A stretch of 64,000 bases of DNA from Petaurus breviceps papuanus (GCA_028583685.1 JAMXIF010001183.1:12471166-12535165), one strand, 5' to 3'. Positions 11,450 to 22,200 are shown, numbered from the stretch's first letter. Program-made: numbers and translations. The notes: generated by a model not told the origin, from the letters alone.

Positions 11450-11670
11450 TTGAGAGGCAGCCTACTTTAGCAGATAGAGCACTGCACCTGGCATCTAGAT
11501 TCAAATGTCCCCTCTGCACTTACCAGCTATGTGATCAATATCAAGCCATTTAATTTCTCAGAGACATATTTTTCTCATTTGGAAAACAGGAATGGTAATA
11601 CTTGTTATTGCCAACCTCCTGAGGCCATTGTGGTAAGAATTTTTAGCAAACTTTAGAATTATACATAAAT
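11450..11670 (+). mobile_element. MIR/Ther-type SINE
   Basis: Sense tRNA-like head (ggcagcctactttagcagat agagcac), cagctatgtgatcaat, ttctcatttggaaaac, cctcctgaggccattgtg. Diverged but near complete. Confidence 0.78.
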
Positions 11671-11694
11671 ATGAAACATTAAAGCCAATTTACT

Positions 11695-11870
11695 TGCTTA
11701 ATTCACTTATCTGTGATTATCTTGTATGGTACTTGTTTGTGCGTATGTTATATCTCCCTATAAGTTCCATGAAGACAAGAGTTGGTATCTTACCTAATTT
11801 TGTATCTTCTCTATCACCTCCCACCATTTTTACACAGTAAGCTCTTAATAAATGTTTGATGACTATATTG
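11695..11870 (+). mobile_element. L2 3' terminus
   Basis: ccctataagttccatgaaga caagagt, then tacacagtaagctcttaata aatgtttgatgac: the L2 end, diverged. Confidence 0.78.
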
Positions 11871-12204
11871 TTGAAGATTGTCAGCAATTAATTCGAAGGA
11901 AAGAGAAACATGAATATTTTCACTCTTCTAATTACCATTTAGCATCAAGTATGATGCTTTAAGCCATTTTTCCAACAGCTTCTTCCACGACTACAGACTT
12001 AATGCACTTTCTAATAGTATATCTAGAAGAATTCTAAGAGAACAGGAAAAGATATATAACCTAACTAGCTAAATAATAGAGAACAGATGTCCACCACCAT
12101 ATATTTCCCTTACTGACATCTAGTATCTACTTGAAAAATGACTTGCGTTATTTTCTTATCATGTGGGTGGTAAATATTGAATTTCATTTTTTCTCTTCAT
12201 TTCT
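11871..12204. other. No gene or clear repeat recognised
   Basis: AT-rich sequence with no recognised element. Confidence 0.45.
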
Positions 12205-12356
12205 TTTTTTTTTTGGGGGGGGGGGGGCAGAGGAGGCAATCAGGGTTAAGTGACTTGCCCAGGGTTACACAGTTAGTGAGTGCCTGAGGATGGATTTGAA
12301 CTCAGGCCCTCCTGACTCCAGGCCAGTGCTCTATCCACTGTGCTACCTGGCTGCCC
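12205..12356 (-). mobile_element. Short A-tailed SINE, antisense
   Basis: T-run plus a G-run, then gttaagtgacttgcccaggg, atttgaactcaggccctcct, and gtgctacctggctgcccc. cttcattt stands on both sides, a possible short target duplication. Confidence 0.92.
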
Positions 12357-12364
12357 CTGCTTCA

Positions 12365-12600
12365 TTTAAAAAGCAGAATGACAAAATCCAATGAACACTC
12401 CGGAGTTGGGACCCATGAGAAATTTGGGTTCTATTCTTAGCTCTGATATTTAATAGCTATGGGACTTTGTCCTGATTTTCGGTTCCTTCATCTCTCAAAT
12501 GGAGGTACATGTACAGTACTACCTATTTCATGGAGTCCTTGTGAGAAAAACACTTTGTGAATCTGAAAGGACTACTGAAATGTAACTCATTTTCCCCTGA
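12365..12600 (+). mobile_element. MIR/Ther-type SINE
   Basis: ggagttgggacccatgagaa, ttgggttctattcttagctc, ttcatctctcaaatggagg, ccttgtgagaaaaacac: sense MIR, strongly diverged. Confidence 0.65.
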
Positions 12601-12602
12601 GT

Positions 12603-12850
12603 AGAATATAAATTCTTTAAGAGAAAGAACTGTTTAATTTTTGTCTTTGGATTTCAAGTGTCTATGGGTAGCTAGGTGATGAAGTAGATAGATTGCCTGG
12701 CCTATAATCAGGAAGTCCTAAGATCAAATCTGTCCTCAGACACTTATTAGCTGTGTGATCCTGGGCAAGTCACTTAATCTCGATTGCTCCCCTCCCCCCA
12801 AAAAAAGAATGTCAAATGTCAAACACAGGGCTTTGTACCTAAAAGTCTTC
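12603..12850 (+). mobile_element. L2 3' terminus split by a SINE
   Basis: Left piece at 12603-12665 (agaatataaattctttaaga, ttttgtctttgga). Right piece from about 12812 (aaacacagggctttgtacct, aacaactgtttg). Together they form the L2 end, interrupted by the SINE at 12666. Confidence 0.62.
12666..12808 (+). mobile_element. Short A-tailed SINE inside L2
   Basis: gggtagctaggtgatgaagt, gatcaaatctgtcctcagac, agctgtgtgatcctgggcaa, then A-run. Flanks tcaagtgtc and tcaaatgtc may be a worn target duplication. Confidence 0.88.
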
Positions 12851-12861
12851 AACAACTGTTT

Positions 12862-13085
12862 GCAAATTTAGGTTCCATTCTTGGTTTTACCATTTACTAG
12901 TTCTGTAACTTTTGGAAGACCATTGAACTTTGCTGAGCAATAGTTTTCTCTTCTATATAATGGGGCTAATAATTCTTACACAGTCTACATAATAGGGTAG
13001 ATAAAATCAAATATGATAAGACTGTTTAAAACAATATTTCTGGCTATAAAGTATTATAAAAATGCAAGGTGCTATTATTTTTTAG
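12862..13085 (+). mobile_element. MIR/Ther-type SINE
   Basis: taggttccattcttggtttt accatttactag, then ttctcttctatataatgggg ctaataattc, ending aaagtattataaaaatgcaa and gctattatt. Confidence 0.75.
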
Positions 13086-13604
13086 TCTGGTGGATTTTTA
13101 GGGGGAAACATTTTTCTTTTGAGAAGGGAAGCTGTCCTTCCTTTAAGGCTTTTGCCTCAAAGGTTGACTTGTCAATAGGAGTATGATTACATGGAATTAT
13201 TCATAAGTTTTCTCTTGGATGCAGAACCTACAAGTGTATTTATGGTAAGGATCATTGAGTTTTCTACTACAGGCCCACACTTTATAAATCCAAGGTCTTT
13301 GCCTGAAAAGCTTAAAGGAGTGACAAAGGATAATAAATGGTTCTATCCTTTGTTAAATAATGTCTACATTCTATCACCTAGTGGGCCTTCAAAGCCTTCT
13401 TCTATGCTAAGCCATTTTGTCACTGAAATAAAACCCCATATTTTTAGAGTATAATTTTTTTTCACACACTCAAAGTACTTAAGAGGCTCTCCCAAGTCTT
13501 CACAGCATTGCTCAGAGTTGTTTGATGGGGCAAGAATTTTGATAGAAAAGCTAATGTGGAATCTTAGCCAGACTTGGGTCAACAACAATGCAGAACTGGT
13601 ACAG
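13086..13604. other. No gene or clear repeat recognised
   Basis: Single-copy looking. A frame on the + strand at 13191-13454 starts with ATG but shows no domain and has no codon-bias cue; not supported. Confidence 0.45.
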
Positions 13605-13735
13605 TGTTGGGGTTGGAGACCTAGGACTCAGTTTGAACCTCAGATCTGTTCCCTTATATCTAGGTGACCTCAGTTGACTGAGTTAGTCTCTCTGGGCCTT
13701 ACTTTCTTATCTAGAAATGAAGAGTATGGGCAAAA
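13605..13735 (+). mobile_element. MIR fragment
   Basis: ttggagacctaggactcagt ttgaacctcagatctg, then gagttagtctctctgggcct tactttcttatctag. Only the 5' half is present. Confidence 0.62.
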
Positions 13736-13774
13736 ATGAAAATTAAATAATCCTTGCCCTTACGGAGCTTTGCT

Positions 13775-13997
13775 GTTATTGAGTAGTTTCAGTTGTGTCT
13801 GACCCCATTTGGCCAAGACCCTGGAATGGTTTGCTATTTCCTTCTCCAGTTCATTTTATAGAGGAGGAAACTGAGGCAAATGGGGTTAAGTGACTTGCCC
13901 AAGGTCACACAGCTAGTAAGTATACGTGACTGGATTTGAACTCAAGCCTTTTTCCAGGCCTGGCATTCTATCCCCTGTACCATCTAGCTGCCCTCAT
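13775..13997 (-). mobile_element. Mar-1 CORE-SINE, antisense
   Basis: gttgtgtctgaccccatttg, tttgctatttccttctccag, gaggaaactgaggcaaatgg, and taccatctagctgccc. Confidence 0.92.
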
Positions 13998-14194
13998 GAC
14001 ATTATCAACCAATATAATCAATGGGCAGCCCAAGAATTACAGTTCCAAAACAGAGTAAAAGGATTTGAGGAAAACGATTCATAAATTAGCTCCACTGTGA
14101 AAAAACTTACAAGACAGAATAAGGAGTAGATAAATGCCATGTCCTATCTATATAGGAAATACCTGCCCAACAAAATTATGAATGGAGTAGAATA

Positions 14195-14273
14195 CAAGGT
14201 GCCCTAAGAGTCTTGGTGCAGTTTTATATTCATTAAAAGCTTAAAACTACTCTAAGACTTTTGAGACACTATG
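14195..14273. mobile_element. Mariner-type miniature hairpin element (MITE)
   Basis: A 79-bp near-palindrome. The left arm ggtgccctaagagtcttggt and the reverse complement of the right arm, agtgtctcaaaagtcttaga, align, each continuing into cagttttat or tagttttaag. It is flanked by TA at 14193-14194 and 14274-14275, the Tc1/mariner target. Far too short to encode a transposase. Confidence 0.72.
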
Positions 14274-14275
14274 TA

Positions 14276-15117
14276 TAAGATATCTATGTAAGTCTATCTA
14301 AATATGGATAGATATGACCTGAGATCTGATTTAGTCTTACTAATCTCCAAGAGGACTGCCTTTCTTCCTTTCTGTGGTACAGGAGATCGGCCTTGCCTAT
14401 CCTGCCAATAGCCTAGCTCAGAGAAGGACAAGTAAGGTCCCGGACTACCAGAGCCTGGGAGATCTCTTCAGTCTTTGAAATGGGTTAGAATTATACCTAT
14501 TTGCCACTCCTCAAATATCTCTAGTGGCACAAGTCTGACTTCAAAAGGAAAACCACTTCCCTGATGGCTCTTAAGGAGGGGAAGTAGGCATTATTTTACT
14601 CTAGCCAACTTAGAGCCTTCCCACCAAACTTAGGTACAAAAGACAGCAATAGTAAATAGAGAGTAAATCCATTTTTCTAAACAAAACAGCAAACAGAAGT
14701 TAGAAACATTCTACAGATTAGAATATTTTTAAAATTCACAAAAATAAATGGGCTTTTCAGCTGGAAGCAAGATAAGAACTCTCTTCACACTCTGGGGAAG
14801 TCCACTCTCAGTAGATTCTAGATTGGCAGACCTTGGCAGCCAAGGGACATGATGGGGTTGGCTCTTCTCCATAACCGTATCCTTAAGGTTTTCAATCCAC
14901 CATTCAGAATACTCTTGTTCTTGACCGACTCTCTGAGGTTCTTCTTTCCGTGGCAATGCAACAAACTGAACTGTCTTTTGTGGTAGGTGTGTGTCAGCAC
15001 ACTGAGCATTCTCTCAGACACTCAGGAGTCACCTCTCCCTCCTCATACACAACACAGAGCAGAGCCATGCCTCCACAAAACTGCCCCAGGCTTGTCAGAG
15101 GCAACATGACACATAGA
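14276..15117. other. Repeat-poor block, no gene recognised
   Basis: No repeat recognised. Overlapping frames at 14729-15186 occur on both strands without domain resemblance. Confidence 0.4.
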
Positions 15118-15245
15118 TCTGGAGCTAAAAGGAAACTCAGAAATGACCTTGTCCAACTCCAGTCTTTTTACAGTTGGAAAAGGTAAGGTTCACAGAGGTT
15201 AAATGACTTATCAAGGGTCAAACAAGCACTAAGTGGCAGATGTCC
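15118..15245 (-). mobile_element. MIR-related SINE with CR1/L3-like tail, antisense
   Basis: ggagctaaaaggaaactcag aaatgaccttgtccaactcc is the reversed L3-like tail. It is followed by cagttggaaaaggtaaggtt cacagaggttaaatgactta and gcactaagtggcaga. Confidence 0.68.
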
Positions 15246-15249
15246 TCTT

Positions 15250-15532
15250 ATCTCAAACTCAACTCATTCAAAACAGGGTTTCCTACCCAAATCCTCTCTT
15301 CTTTGTAACTTACCTAAATTTCTGTTGTCCAGTTATGCAGGTCTGCAACCTTGAAATCAGGCTCAGCCTTGTCTCTCCTTTACCCATCCACAGCAATTAG
15401 TTGTCCAGTCTTGCTGGTTTTACCTTCGCACCTCCCCCATCTGTTTCTGTCTGTCCCTTCACAAAGAATCCATTCTTACCATGTACATAGCCTCCGCCCT
15501 AGTTCAGACACTCATCATCTCTTGCCTAAATT
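15250..15532 (+). mobile_element. L2 ORF2 C-terminal/3' region, first part
   Basis: Follows the L2 order: aactcattcaaaacagggtt, tctgcaaccttgaaatcagg, ttttaccttcgcacctcccc, cactcatcatctcttgccta. Resumes at 16300 after a nested insertion. Confidence 0.8.
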
Positions 15533-15562
15533 ATAAAAATAGTGATAACTTACATCAAATAT

Positions 15563-15789
15563 AATGGGCAGCACTTTAGAGTGCTAAAGTCAGGAAAACT
15601 CTTCCTGAGTTCAAATCTAGCCTCAGATGCTTATTACCTGTGTGACCCTAGGTAAGTCACCTAACCCTGTTTGCTCCATTTCCTCATCTCTAAAATAAGC
15701 TAGAGAAGGAAATGGCAAGCTACTCCAATATCTCTGCCAAGAAAACCTCAAACAGGGTCATGAAGAGTTAGACACAATTAAACAACAAC
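15563..15789 (+). mobile_element. Mar-1 CORE-SINE nested in MIR
   Basis: gggcagcactttagagtgct, tgagttcaaatctagcctca, gtgtgaccctaggtaagtca, and the Bov-B-like end gggtcatgaagagttagaca caattaaacaacaac. Confidence 0.93.
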
Positions 15790-15859
15790 ATGTATATAAT
15801 ACTTTGAGGTTTGCAAAGTACTTTATATTCATTATATTTATTATATTTATTTGATCCTT

Positions 15860-16146
15860 GTGCTGTTGTGTGTTTGTCCCTCAAAGAGGACCATGACATC
15901 AGGGAAATGATGACATGACTTGCAGGTGACTTTGATTTGAGTGAGGGAGGGTTCTGCAAGATCAACAGCCTCACTTTCTTCTCCAGAGCCATCTGGGTCT
16001 AGTGGCCAGATATTCATCAGGACAACTGGAGATGGCCCAGGATGCAATGGGAGACCCTGGCCCTTGTAGGCTAAGGTCTTTTCAGTTCTCACTTTGAATA
16101 AGGTAAAGCCCATTCAGTGAATAGGTCTCTTTAAGAAGTTAATCAA
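15860..16146 (+). repeat. Unnamed dispersed repeat, copy 1 (5' part)
   Basis: tcaaagaggaccatgacatc, catgacttgcaggtgacttt, gagtgagggagggttctgca, cagcctcactttcttctcca, gacaactggagatggcccag, gatgcaatgggagaccctgg. It aligns with 24630-25181 and 49561-49745. gatcctt stands at both edges (15853-15859, 16147-16153), a possible target duplication. I do not know the family's name. Confidence 0.72.
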
Positions 16147-16299
16147 GATCCTTAATTTACAGATTATAGAAACAGCCATTCATGAGAACTGAAATAATTT
16201 GCCTATGGCCACATAGTTTATTAAGTGTCTGAAGTATGATTTGAATCTAGGTCTTCCTGACTTGAAGTCAATATCCACCCACTACAGCAAGCTGCAATC

Positions 16300-16566
16300 A
16301 GCTCTTAATGTCTCCCCACCACAAGGCTCTCCCTTTTCCTCTCCACTTTCCACACAGCGGTCAAAGTGATAACCTAAGTCACATGTCTGACCAAGCCTTT
16401 CCCTGCTCATTGGTGACCTCATCAGCTTCCGTAGTTTCAGTGATCACCTCCAGGAAGATGATTCTCAGATCTACTTGCTGTTCCTGGTATACAACATTCC
16501 ATTTCCCATCTCGGTGATACACAGGATATCCCTTAGGCCTGGAATGAATGCTCTATCTCCTTGCAA
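16300..16566 (+). mobile_element. L2 3' region, second part
   Basis: acagcggtcaaagtgataac, acatgtctgaccaagccttt, acaacattccatttcccatc, taggcctggaatgaatgctc: L2 order, continuing 15532 and stopping at the next insertion. Confidence 0.75.
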
Positions 16567-17217
16567 TGAGAATAGGTTTTAAGGACCTTATTAAAATAGT
16601 AGGAATAAGTTCATCAACTTAGCATAACAGATTCCATTTTGTGATTGGTCTATTTGGGGCATGTCATTTTTCTATAAATTGTTTTTCAATAATAACATAA
16701 GCCCTGTTGTGGCATGATGTAGTAAATAATAGGTTTGTTCTCAAACAGCTGATAACATGTAGACTCTCTGGTAAGACAGACCACCAATAGAAAAAACGTC
16801 ATAACCAACTTTATCAGTAGTTCATGTAATAAACCACCAACCAAATTATGTGGTAAACAACTTGGGAACCTCATAACTAAACATAAAAAGAACCCACCAG
16901 GAGCCCCAGCTATCAGCCTGTTCCAAGGAATGCCAAGCACCGACTCCTCCATTTCCCACCCTTGAGATTCAAGCATCCTGTGATCACCTGAGGGCAGTGC
17001 TGATGGATGGAGACTTGTCCAATGACAATCTTAGAGGGAGTTACGTTGTGAGGGAACCTCTAAGCTTCAGGATTGTGGGTTTGTTCTTAGAGGAGGGTAT
17101 TGTTTGCACGCTTTGATTAATATAGTTTGATCAAAGGCATTGAGAAGTCGAAGTCTGACTAGTGATTCTGTATATAACCATAAATTGGCTGTATGTGTGT
17201 ACCTCCAACTTTGACAC
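16567..17217. mobile_element. Unidentified ~650-bp insertion in L2
   Basis: L2 consensus breaks after gctctatctccttgcaa and resumes at cacctctaactcttagaatc, so the block between is an insertion. It starts TG, has a TATA-like gtatataacc near 17170, and has no A-tail or clear inverted ends. An isolated LTR is one possibility. I could not define a target duplication or family. Confidence 0.4.
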
Positions 17218-17515
17218 TGCTCACCTCTAACTCTTAGAATCTTCAGATTCCTTCAAGATTTATATCCAATGTCAACTCCAATATCAGCTTTTCCTGTCTT
17301 CCTTAGTTTCTAGCACCTTTTCCACCAAATAACTCTACTTATTGATGTTCCTATAGTCCCACCCCTCTCCCTAAATAGAATGTAAGCTTTCTGAGGGCAG
17401 AGCCTGTTTCTGATTTTGTTTTTGCATAGTATAGATATCTCCTAACTGAGTGCTATGTACTAAACTGCCTGAACTCTGGTGTCTAATAAATGCTTGCTGA
17501 ATGACTGAAAGGGAA
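17218..17515 (+). mobile_element. L2 3' terminus, third part
   Basis: ccttcaagatttatatccaa, agaatgtaagctttctgagg gcagagcctg, ctaataaatgcttgctgaat gac. Completes the L2 begun at 15250. Confidence 0.87.
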
Positions 17516-18881
17516 AGACTCAAACACACCTTTGGTCTTTATACTGGGCCTCCTTTTCACTGTACTGCCCTACTTTAGCAGAGTTGAAAGACTGACTCTC
17601 TATAAATGAATGCATAGCTTAGTCTTAGCCAATATTTTCTTTCTTCCTCTGCCTTCTGTCACGTTGAGGCACTGGCTGAACCTGCTGTTCAGTATCTGTA
17701 TGATGTCGATGGAATTTCTCAGTAAATCAGGCTTAAATGAGAAAGAACCACCTCTCATTCATCCTTCTTCCCCTTTCCTCTCCCTTTTATTAAACAATGA
17801 CTTTAAAAGTGGGGAGGAGCAGAACGTGAGTCTCTGGGGGGACCTGAAATGGAATCTGGTTCTGTTGCATTTCCAGAAGATTAGAGCCTGTGGGTGGGTG
17901 GTTGAGTGGAGAAATGACTTGCCCAAGGATTTCATCGCAGCTGGGACAGAACCCTGCTAATGTGTGGCAGTATCACCCAGTGCTTTCCCCTAAGGAAGGA
18001 GTGGCTGCCTTGGTGTAGGCTCCTAAGAAACTAGAGACCTGGGAAACATTCCCTGAGCCTTTGGTGACTTTTTGGTGACTTTACCTGCTACAAGCACCAT
18101 CTAAACAATTTTATCTTTGTGCCTGGAAAAAAATAACCTTGCATAAGATATCTGCTATGTGTTGATAAAAAGCAATAACATGGGACCTTACTGGTAGGGC
18201 TTGGGTAAAATTCAGAACTTTTTTCCTTAACTATCCACCTAAAATGAAATACTTTCCACAACCACTATCTAAACAGAACAGGTATTATATAAGGTCAAAT
18301 GCAGTTCCCCCCTACCAGGGGTTCTTAAAACTGATCTAGGAAACCTGTTGGGGTTTGCTTTTCAATTGAGTCTAAAATGTAAGTCAAACGATACCGTAAT
18401 GGTTTATTTCTTTGGGGGAAAATGGTAGAGTAAGGGCTTGAGGGATCATAGACAGGACAAGAACATGGATAGGGTGGAACCTAGGATTTCGCTGGATTAG
18501 AGAATTGCTCATAATTTTTCACCTCATTTTTTATGGCTCTTACCAATGTAGACTAGAACCTGCGATACAATTTAAAATCTTCAAGAGTTTCCCAGTTCAG
18601 TGCCAAGTTAATGTGGATGTCCACAGCAAGTGTATGTCAGAGATAATGCTCAAACCTAGGTCTTACTGCTCTAAGGCCAATTCTGTTCATTATTCTGTGT
18701 TTCCTCTCAAGGGTATATTTTTCTACTATTGATTTGAGTTTATATTTTTTATATATTTTTTAAAAATACCAACACCAAAAAAAAAAAAAACACAAACCAA
18801 CCCAAAACCTCAAATATATAAAACTAAAGCCAGGTTAGCTAGCCAACCTATATGTATTTTTTAAAAATACTATATAACATG
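17516..18881. other. Repeat-poor block, no gene recognised
   Basis: A weak reversed MIR-like patch may lie at 17905-17990 (gaaatgacttgcccaaggat). The + strand frame at 17610-17960 has no recognisable domain. GATA words cluster near 18140-18175 (cataagatatctg, gttgataaaa). Confidence 0.4.
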
Positions 18882-18998
18882 TAGGAGACAGCTAAGTGGA
18901 ATAGTGGATAGAGCTTCAGTTCAGGAAGACCTGAGTTCAAATCAGACCTCAGATACTTACTAGCTGTGTGACCCAAATTCACCCAAATAAAAAAATAA
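18882..18998 (+). mobile_element. Short tRNA-derived SINE, truncated body
   Basis: agacagctaagtggaatagt, cctgagttcaaatcagacct, cttactagctgtgtgaccc, then aataaaaaaataaag. Confidence 0.85.
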
Positions 18999-19054
18999 AG
19001 TTATGGTAGAGGTCATCAGGCTTTTAATTTTTATTGTTTCAGGAAGTCTGATTT

Positions 19055-19235
19055 GAATAGGACTTGAAGTTAGGAGATCTGGTTTCAAATCCTGCCTCAG
19101 ACAGTTACTAGCTATGTGACACTGTTGTCTCTTACTCTTCCTGTAACTCAGTTTCTTTCTCTGTAAAATGAGGAGTTTGGACTTGATAGACTCCAAAGTT
19201 TCATCTAGCCCTTAATCTATGATTCTTTCTGGCAT
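19055..19235 (+). mobile_element. MIR-related SINE with CR1/L3-like tail
   Basis: aggagatctggtttcaaatc, cctgcctcagacagttacta, ctctgtaaaatgaggag, then cttgatagactccaaagttt catctagcc and atctatgattctt. Confidence 0.8.
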
Positions 19236-19887
19236 GTGGTTTCTCTTTAGGCTAATCGTGCTTCAGAGCAGTTTCAGTTTCTAGGTATGTGTTTAGGGAC
19301 TCCAGGGGCTCAGATTAAGTTTCAGAAAATCATTAACACTTGTATCTAAAGGTCTGCTATCTCAAACCTACTCTTACTTTTTTCTATGCTGTAAAAAACA
19401 GGAGCTCCCTGTGGAAAATGCCCTCATACTCCTATCTGGAAGGCACTCAAGAACCTTCTGCAAGAGCAGATCTCTCCTCAGATTCTTTCCAGCTGGCCAT
19501 GTTCCCTTTGCCTTCTCCTCTGCCAACCTTGGAGTCAGCGGGCGAGATAGAGTTCGTAGAGTGTTCCCTACCCACCTGCAAACTGCCTTGCACATCCTGG
19601 AAACACCCACCTTTCATAGGATCAAGTGCTCTGGTCCTTGATTCCTAGCTCAACTCACTCTCCCAACCTTTCCAAGTTCTCATCAACAGCTTTGCCCCCT
19701 TCAGACACCTCTGCCCTCGGGCCTTCCCGTATAATCGGCTCAAACCTAGCCCCCATCCCCATTTCAAGAGGGGTTCCAATTGTGCCTCAATTTACTCCCA
19801 GCTCTGGTCGTTCTCCAGACTTATTCATTTCTTCATTGTCATTCTTGCCCCTTCTGGGTGCTCTCTTCCAAATCCTCTGAATGCTGG
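19236..19887. other. Repeat-poor, relatively GC-rich block
   Basis: Three overlapping open frames occur at 19340-19880, the longest on + at 19340-19648. None has a domain, start context or splice structure I can defend, and the opposite strand is equally open. It could be a worn L2 body or single-copy DNA. Confidence 0.35.
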
Positions 19888-20005
19888 TCATCCTTCACTA
19901 GAATGTAAACTCTTTGAGGGCAGAGATTGTCTTAATTGCTTTTATTTCTCTCCCTAGAGTTTATTGCAGTGTCTGACACATAGCAGGATTAATGAATGCT
20001 TTATC
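19888..20005 (+). mobile_element. L2 3' terminus
   Basis: tcactagaatgtaaactctt tgagggcagagattg, tgcagtgtctgacacatagc, ttaatgaatgctt. Confidence 0.85.
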
Positions 20006-20009
20006 CATC

Positions 20010-20165
20010 TATCTAGTCCACTCTCCCCATGAGGAAACTGAGGCCCAGAAAATTAAGCAATTTACCTGAGGTTACATATCTAGTATGTAATGAAGATGGG
20101 ACCTGAATCCAACTTCTCTGATTTCAAAATCCACAATGATGCTATTCTTCCAGGCTACCTCTTTT
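20010..20165 (-). mobile_element. MIR-related SINE, antisense
   Basis: atctagtccactctccccat gaggaaactgaggcccagaa, gaggttacatatctagtatg, cctgaatccaacttctctga. Confidence 0.8.
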
Positions 20166-20329
20166 CTTTACTACTATCATTTCTTCTGTCCCTACCACCT
20201 CAAACCTTCTCAGTATGCTCAGTAGCAGGAACAGCTAGGACAGCTTTCAATGGCATGGGGAATTCCAGATAAGGAAATTCCCTTTATCACAGCAAACTAA
20301 AGCCTTCTGGCAAATGCATAGTTTTTAAA

Positions 20330-20405
20330 AATTGCCTGGGGTTACACAGTCAATGCCTAATAGAGACAAAACTAGATCCCAGGTCTTCCTGGGTTCCAGA
20401 AATAA
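20330..20405 (-). mobile_element. MIR fragment, antisense
   Basis: gcctggggttacacagtcaa tgcc, agatcccaggtcttcctggg. Only the tRNA-proximal part remains. Confidence 0.55.
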
Positions 20406-20859
20406 CTGAATCCATCAGAGGTAATTTGAACATGGAGAACAGATCAGTTGTTTATAAAATGAAATATCCTCAAAATGTTCTTATGTACTCTCTCCCTAAA
20501 TGTAACAGTAGTCACCTTACCTTCTCACCCTTGGAGCTTCACCAAGTGGATTGTTAAAAGTATGAACGTGACTTTAGGTAGTACAACCAGGGCCAAGAAT
20601 CATATTACCTTTGCCCTGCCTCTGTTTACAATAAGCAGAAAGTCAAATCCATCACCTAGGGTCACGACCCATGAGAGGTTTTAATTTACTTATTAGAGAT
20701 ACAATCTACTAATTCCTAAGTTTATTTTTCCATTCAGAAACCCACAAACAGTCAGATGAACAAATAAGGATAAAGACTGGACTTATCATTGGTATAGGAC
20801 TCTCTCTTTACCAATACAGGTTGGCATCTTCTGAGTGATTTATAGCCTAAAAGCTGCCT
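20406..20859. other. No gene or clear repeat recognised
   Basis: Single-copy looking sequence with nothing supportable. Confidence 0.45.
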
Positions 20860-20985
20860 AGAGAACTAAGATATTAGGTAACTTGATCAGGGTCACAACA
20901 ACCAGCATATGTCAAAGGGAGAATTTGAACTCTGGTCTTCCAGGACAGTTTTCTACCTAGTATGCCCCACTACCTAGCAATAAGT
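20860..20985 (-). mobile_element. MIR fragment, antisense
   Basis: taggtaacttgatcagggtc acaa, gggagaatttgaactctggt cttccaggac. Confidence 0.62.
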
Positions 20986-21484
20986 TAAAAAAGAAAAAAA
21001 GACTTCCTTGAGTCTGACCCTGATTTTGCCTAGAAGTGATTGTCATAACCATGTGGACACAAACCTGTTCTATAAGTAAGGGAGGAGACCACACACACCA
21101 TTTCTTTGAGTTAACTGTCATTATGAAGGAATAATGAGAACCATGTGATTTCCTAATGTCATTGAACCAGACTCTGTCAGTTTTCAACAGCCTTAAAGAT
21201 TATCACAGCCTGGGAAGCCCATTCATTCCTCTTTTTGTTGTTACAAGATAGTATCAGAAGAACAAGTTCCTTTACCTTGGTAGGGAAATGGGCAGGGAAA
21301 GGGTGGGGAAGGAAGTTAATCTGCCTCCTGGGACATTCTGCTGTTTCAGAAGATGCCCTGAGTATCATCAAATGTTTAAGAATCCACAACCATGCTTAAT
21401 TTTTTTTTTCTTACTCTAGTGTATTTTTTCTACTCCAAAGTTTTATTCTCTTTAGAGATATTACTTTAAGGAGTTTCACAGGAT
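20986..21484. other. No gene or clear repeat recognised
   Basis: No element recognised. T-run near 21392. Confidence 0.45.
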
Positions 21485-21680
21485 ATTATCAGTGGAAAGA
21501 ACCTGAGAGATCATCTAGTTCCACCTAACTTTTCCTGAAAGGAAATTGAGACTTGACGGTTAAGTAGCTTGTTAAAGGTCCTCTTCTAGAACAAAGGCTG
21601 CACAACAGGGAGTCAGTGGTTAAGATTCAAACCAAGGTCTTCCATTTCCCCATGCAGTGTTTTGTCCACTATAGCTTATA
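21485..21680 (-). mobile_element. MIR-related SINE with CR1/L3-like tail, antisense
   Basis: gtggaaagaacctgagagat catctagttccacc, then ggaaattgagacttgacggt, ggttaagattcaaaccaagg tcttcca. Confidence 0.7.
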
Positions 21681-21814
21681 AGTATTGCCTTGGGGTTCAC
21701 CTGGCAATTGTACTTTGGGGCTTTTAAAATTACTTAGAACCCAACACTTTCCTAGACTTTCCAGTATTCTTACACCTTTTTTCTCCTCCACCATACAAAA
21801 TAAATAGTCCAGTG

Positions 21815-22200
21815 ATATGGACCTCTGATGTTTCTCCTACACAACACTCCATCTCCTGACATGCATTTTCACTGGTTGTCTCCCCATGCCTGGAATTCTC
21901 CTCCTTCCTCTCTCCATTTCCTGACTTCCCTTGACTTCTTTCAAATCTCAGGTAATATCCCACCTTTTGCTAGAAGCCTTTCTACATCCCCCCCCCCTTT
22001 AATGCTAGTGCCTTCCTTCTGAGATGATCTCTAATTTATCCTTTATATATCTTGTTTGTACATAGTTTTTATGTTTGTATGGTATTTCCCCCATTAGACT
22101 GGGAGTTCCTTGAGAGTAGGGACCATTTTTGCCTCTCCTTATCTCTGCAGTGCTTTGAACAGTGTCTGCCAGCATTTAATAAATGCTTGTTGACTTGACT
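21815..22200 (+). mobile_element. L2 3' UTR and terminus
   Basis: Almost textbook order: acactccatctcctgacatg, tgtctccccatgcctggaat, ttgctagaagcctttctaca, tttaatgctagtgccttcc, tagactgggagttccttgag, ttaataaatgcttgttgact. Confidence 0.93.

Larger units (their letters stand above)
15533..16297 (-). mobile_element. MIR, antisense, split into three pieces
   Basis: Pieces lie at 15533-15562 (atagtgataacttacatc), 15790-15859 (actttgaggtttgcaaagta, catt, tttgatcc) and 16147-16297 (aatttacagattatag, gaaataatttgcctatggcc, gatttgaatctaggtcttcc). A Mar-1 and the unnamed repeat sit between them. The whole set lies inside an L2. Confidence 0.68.

Noticed and set aside
19340-19880. Cluster of overlapping open frames
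   Set aside because: Locally GC-richer sequence makes stops rarer; no domain, splice site or start context supports a gene.
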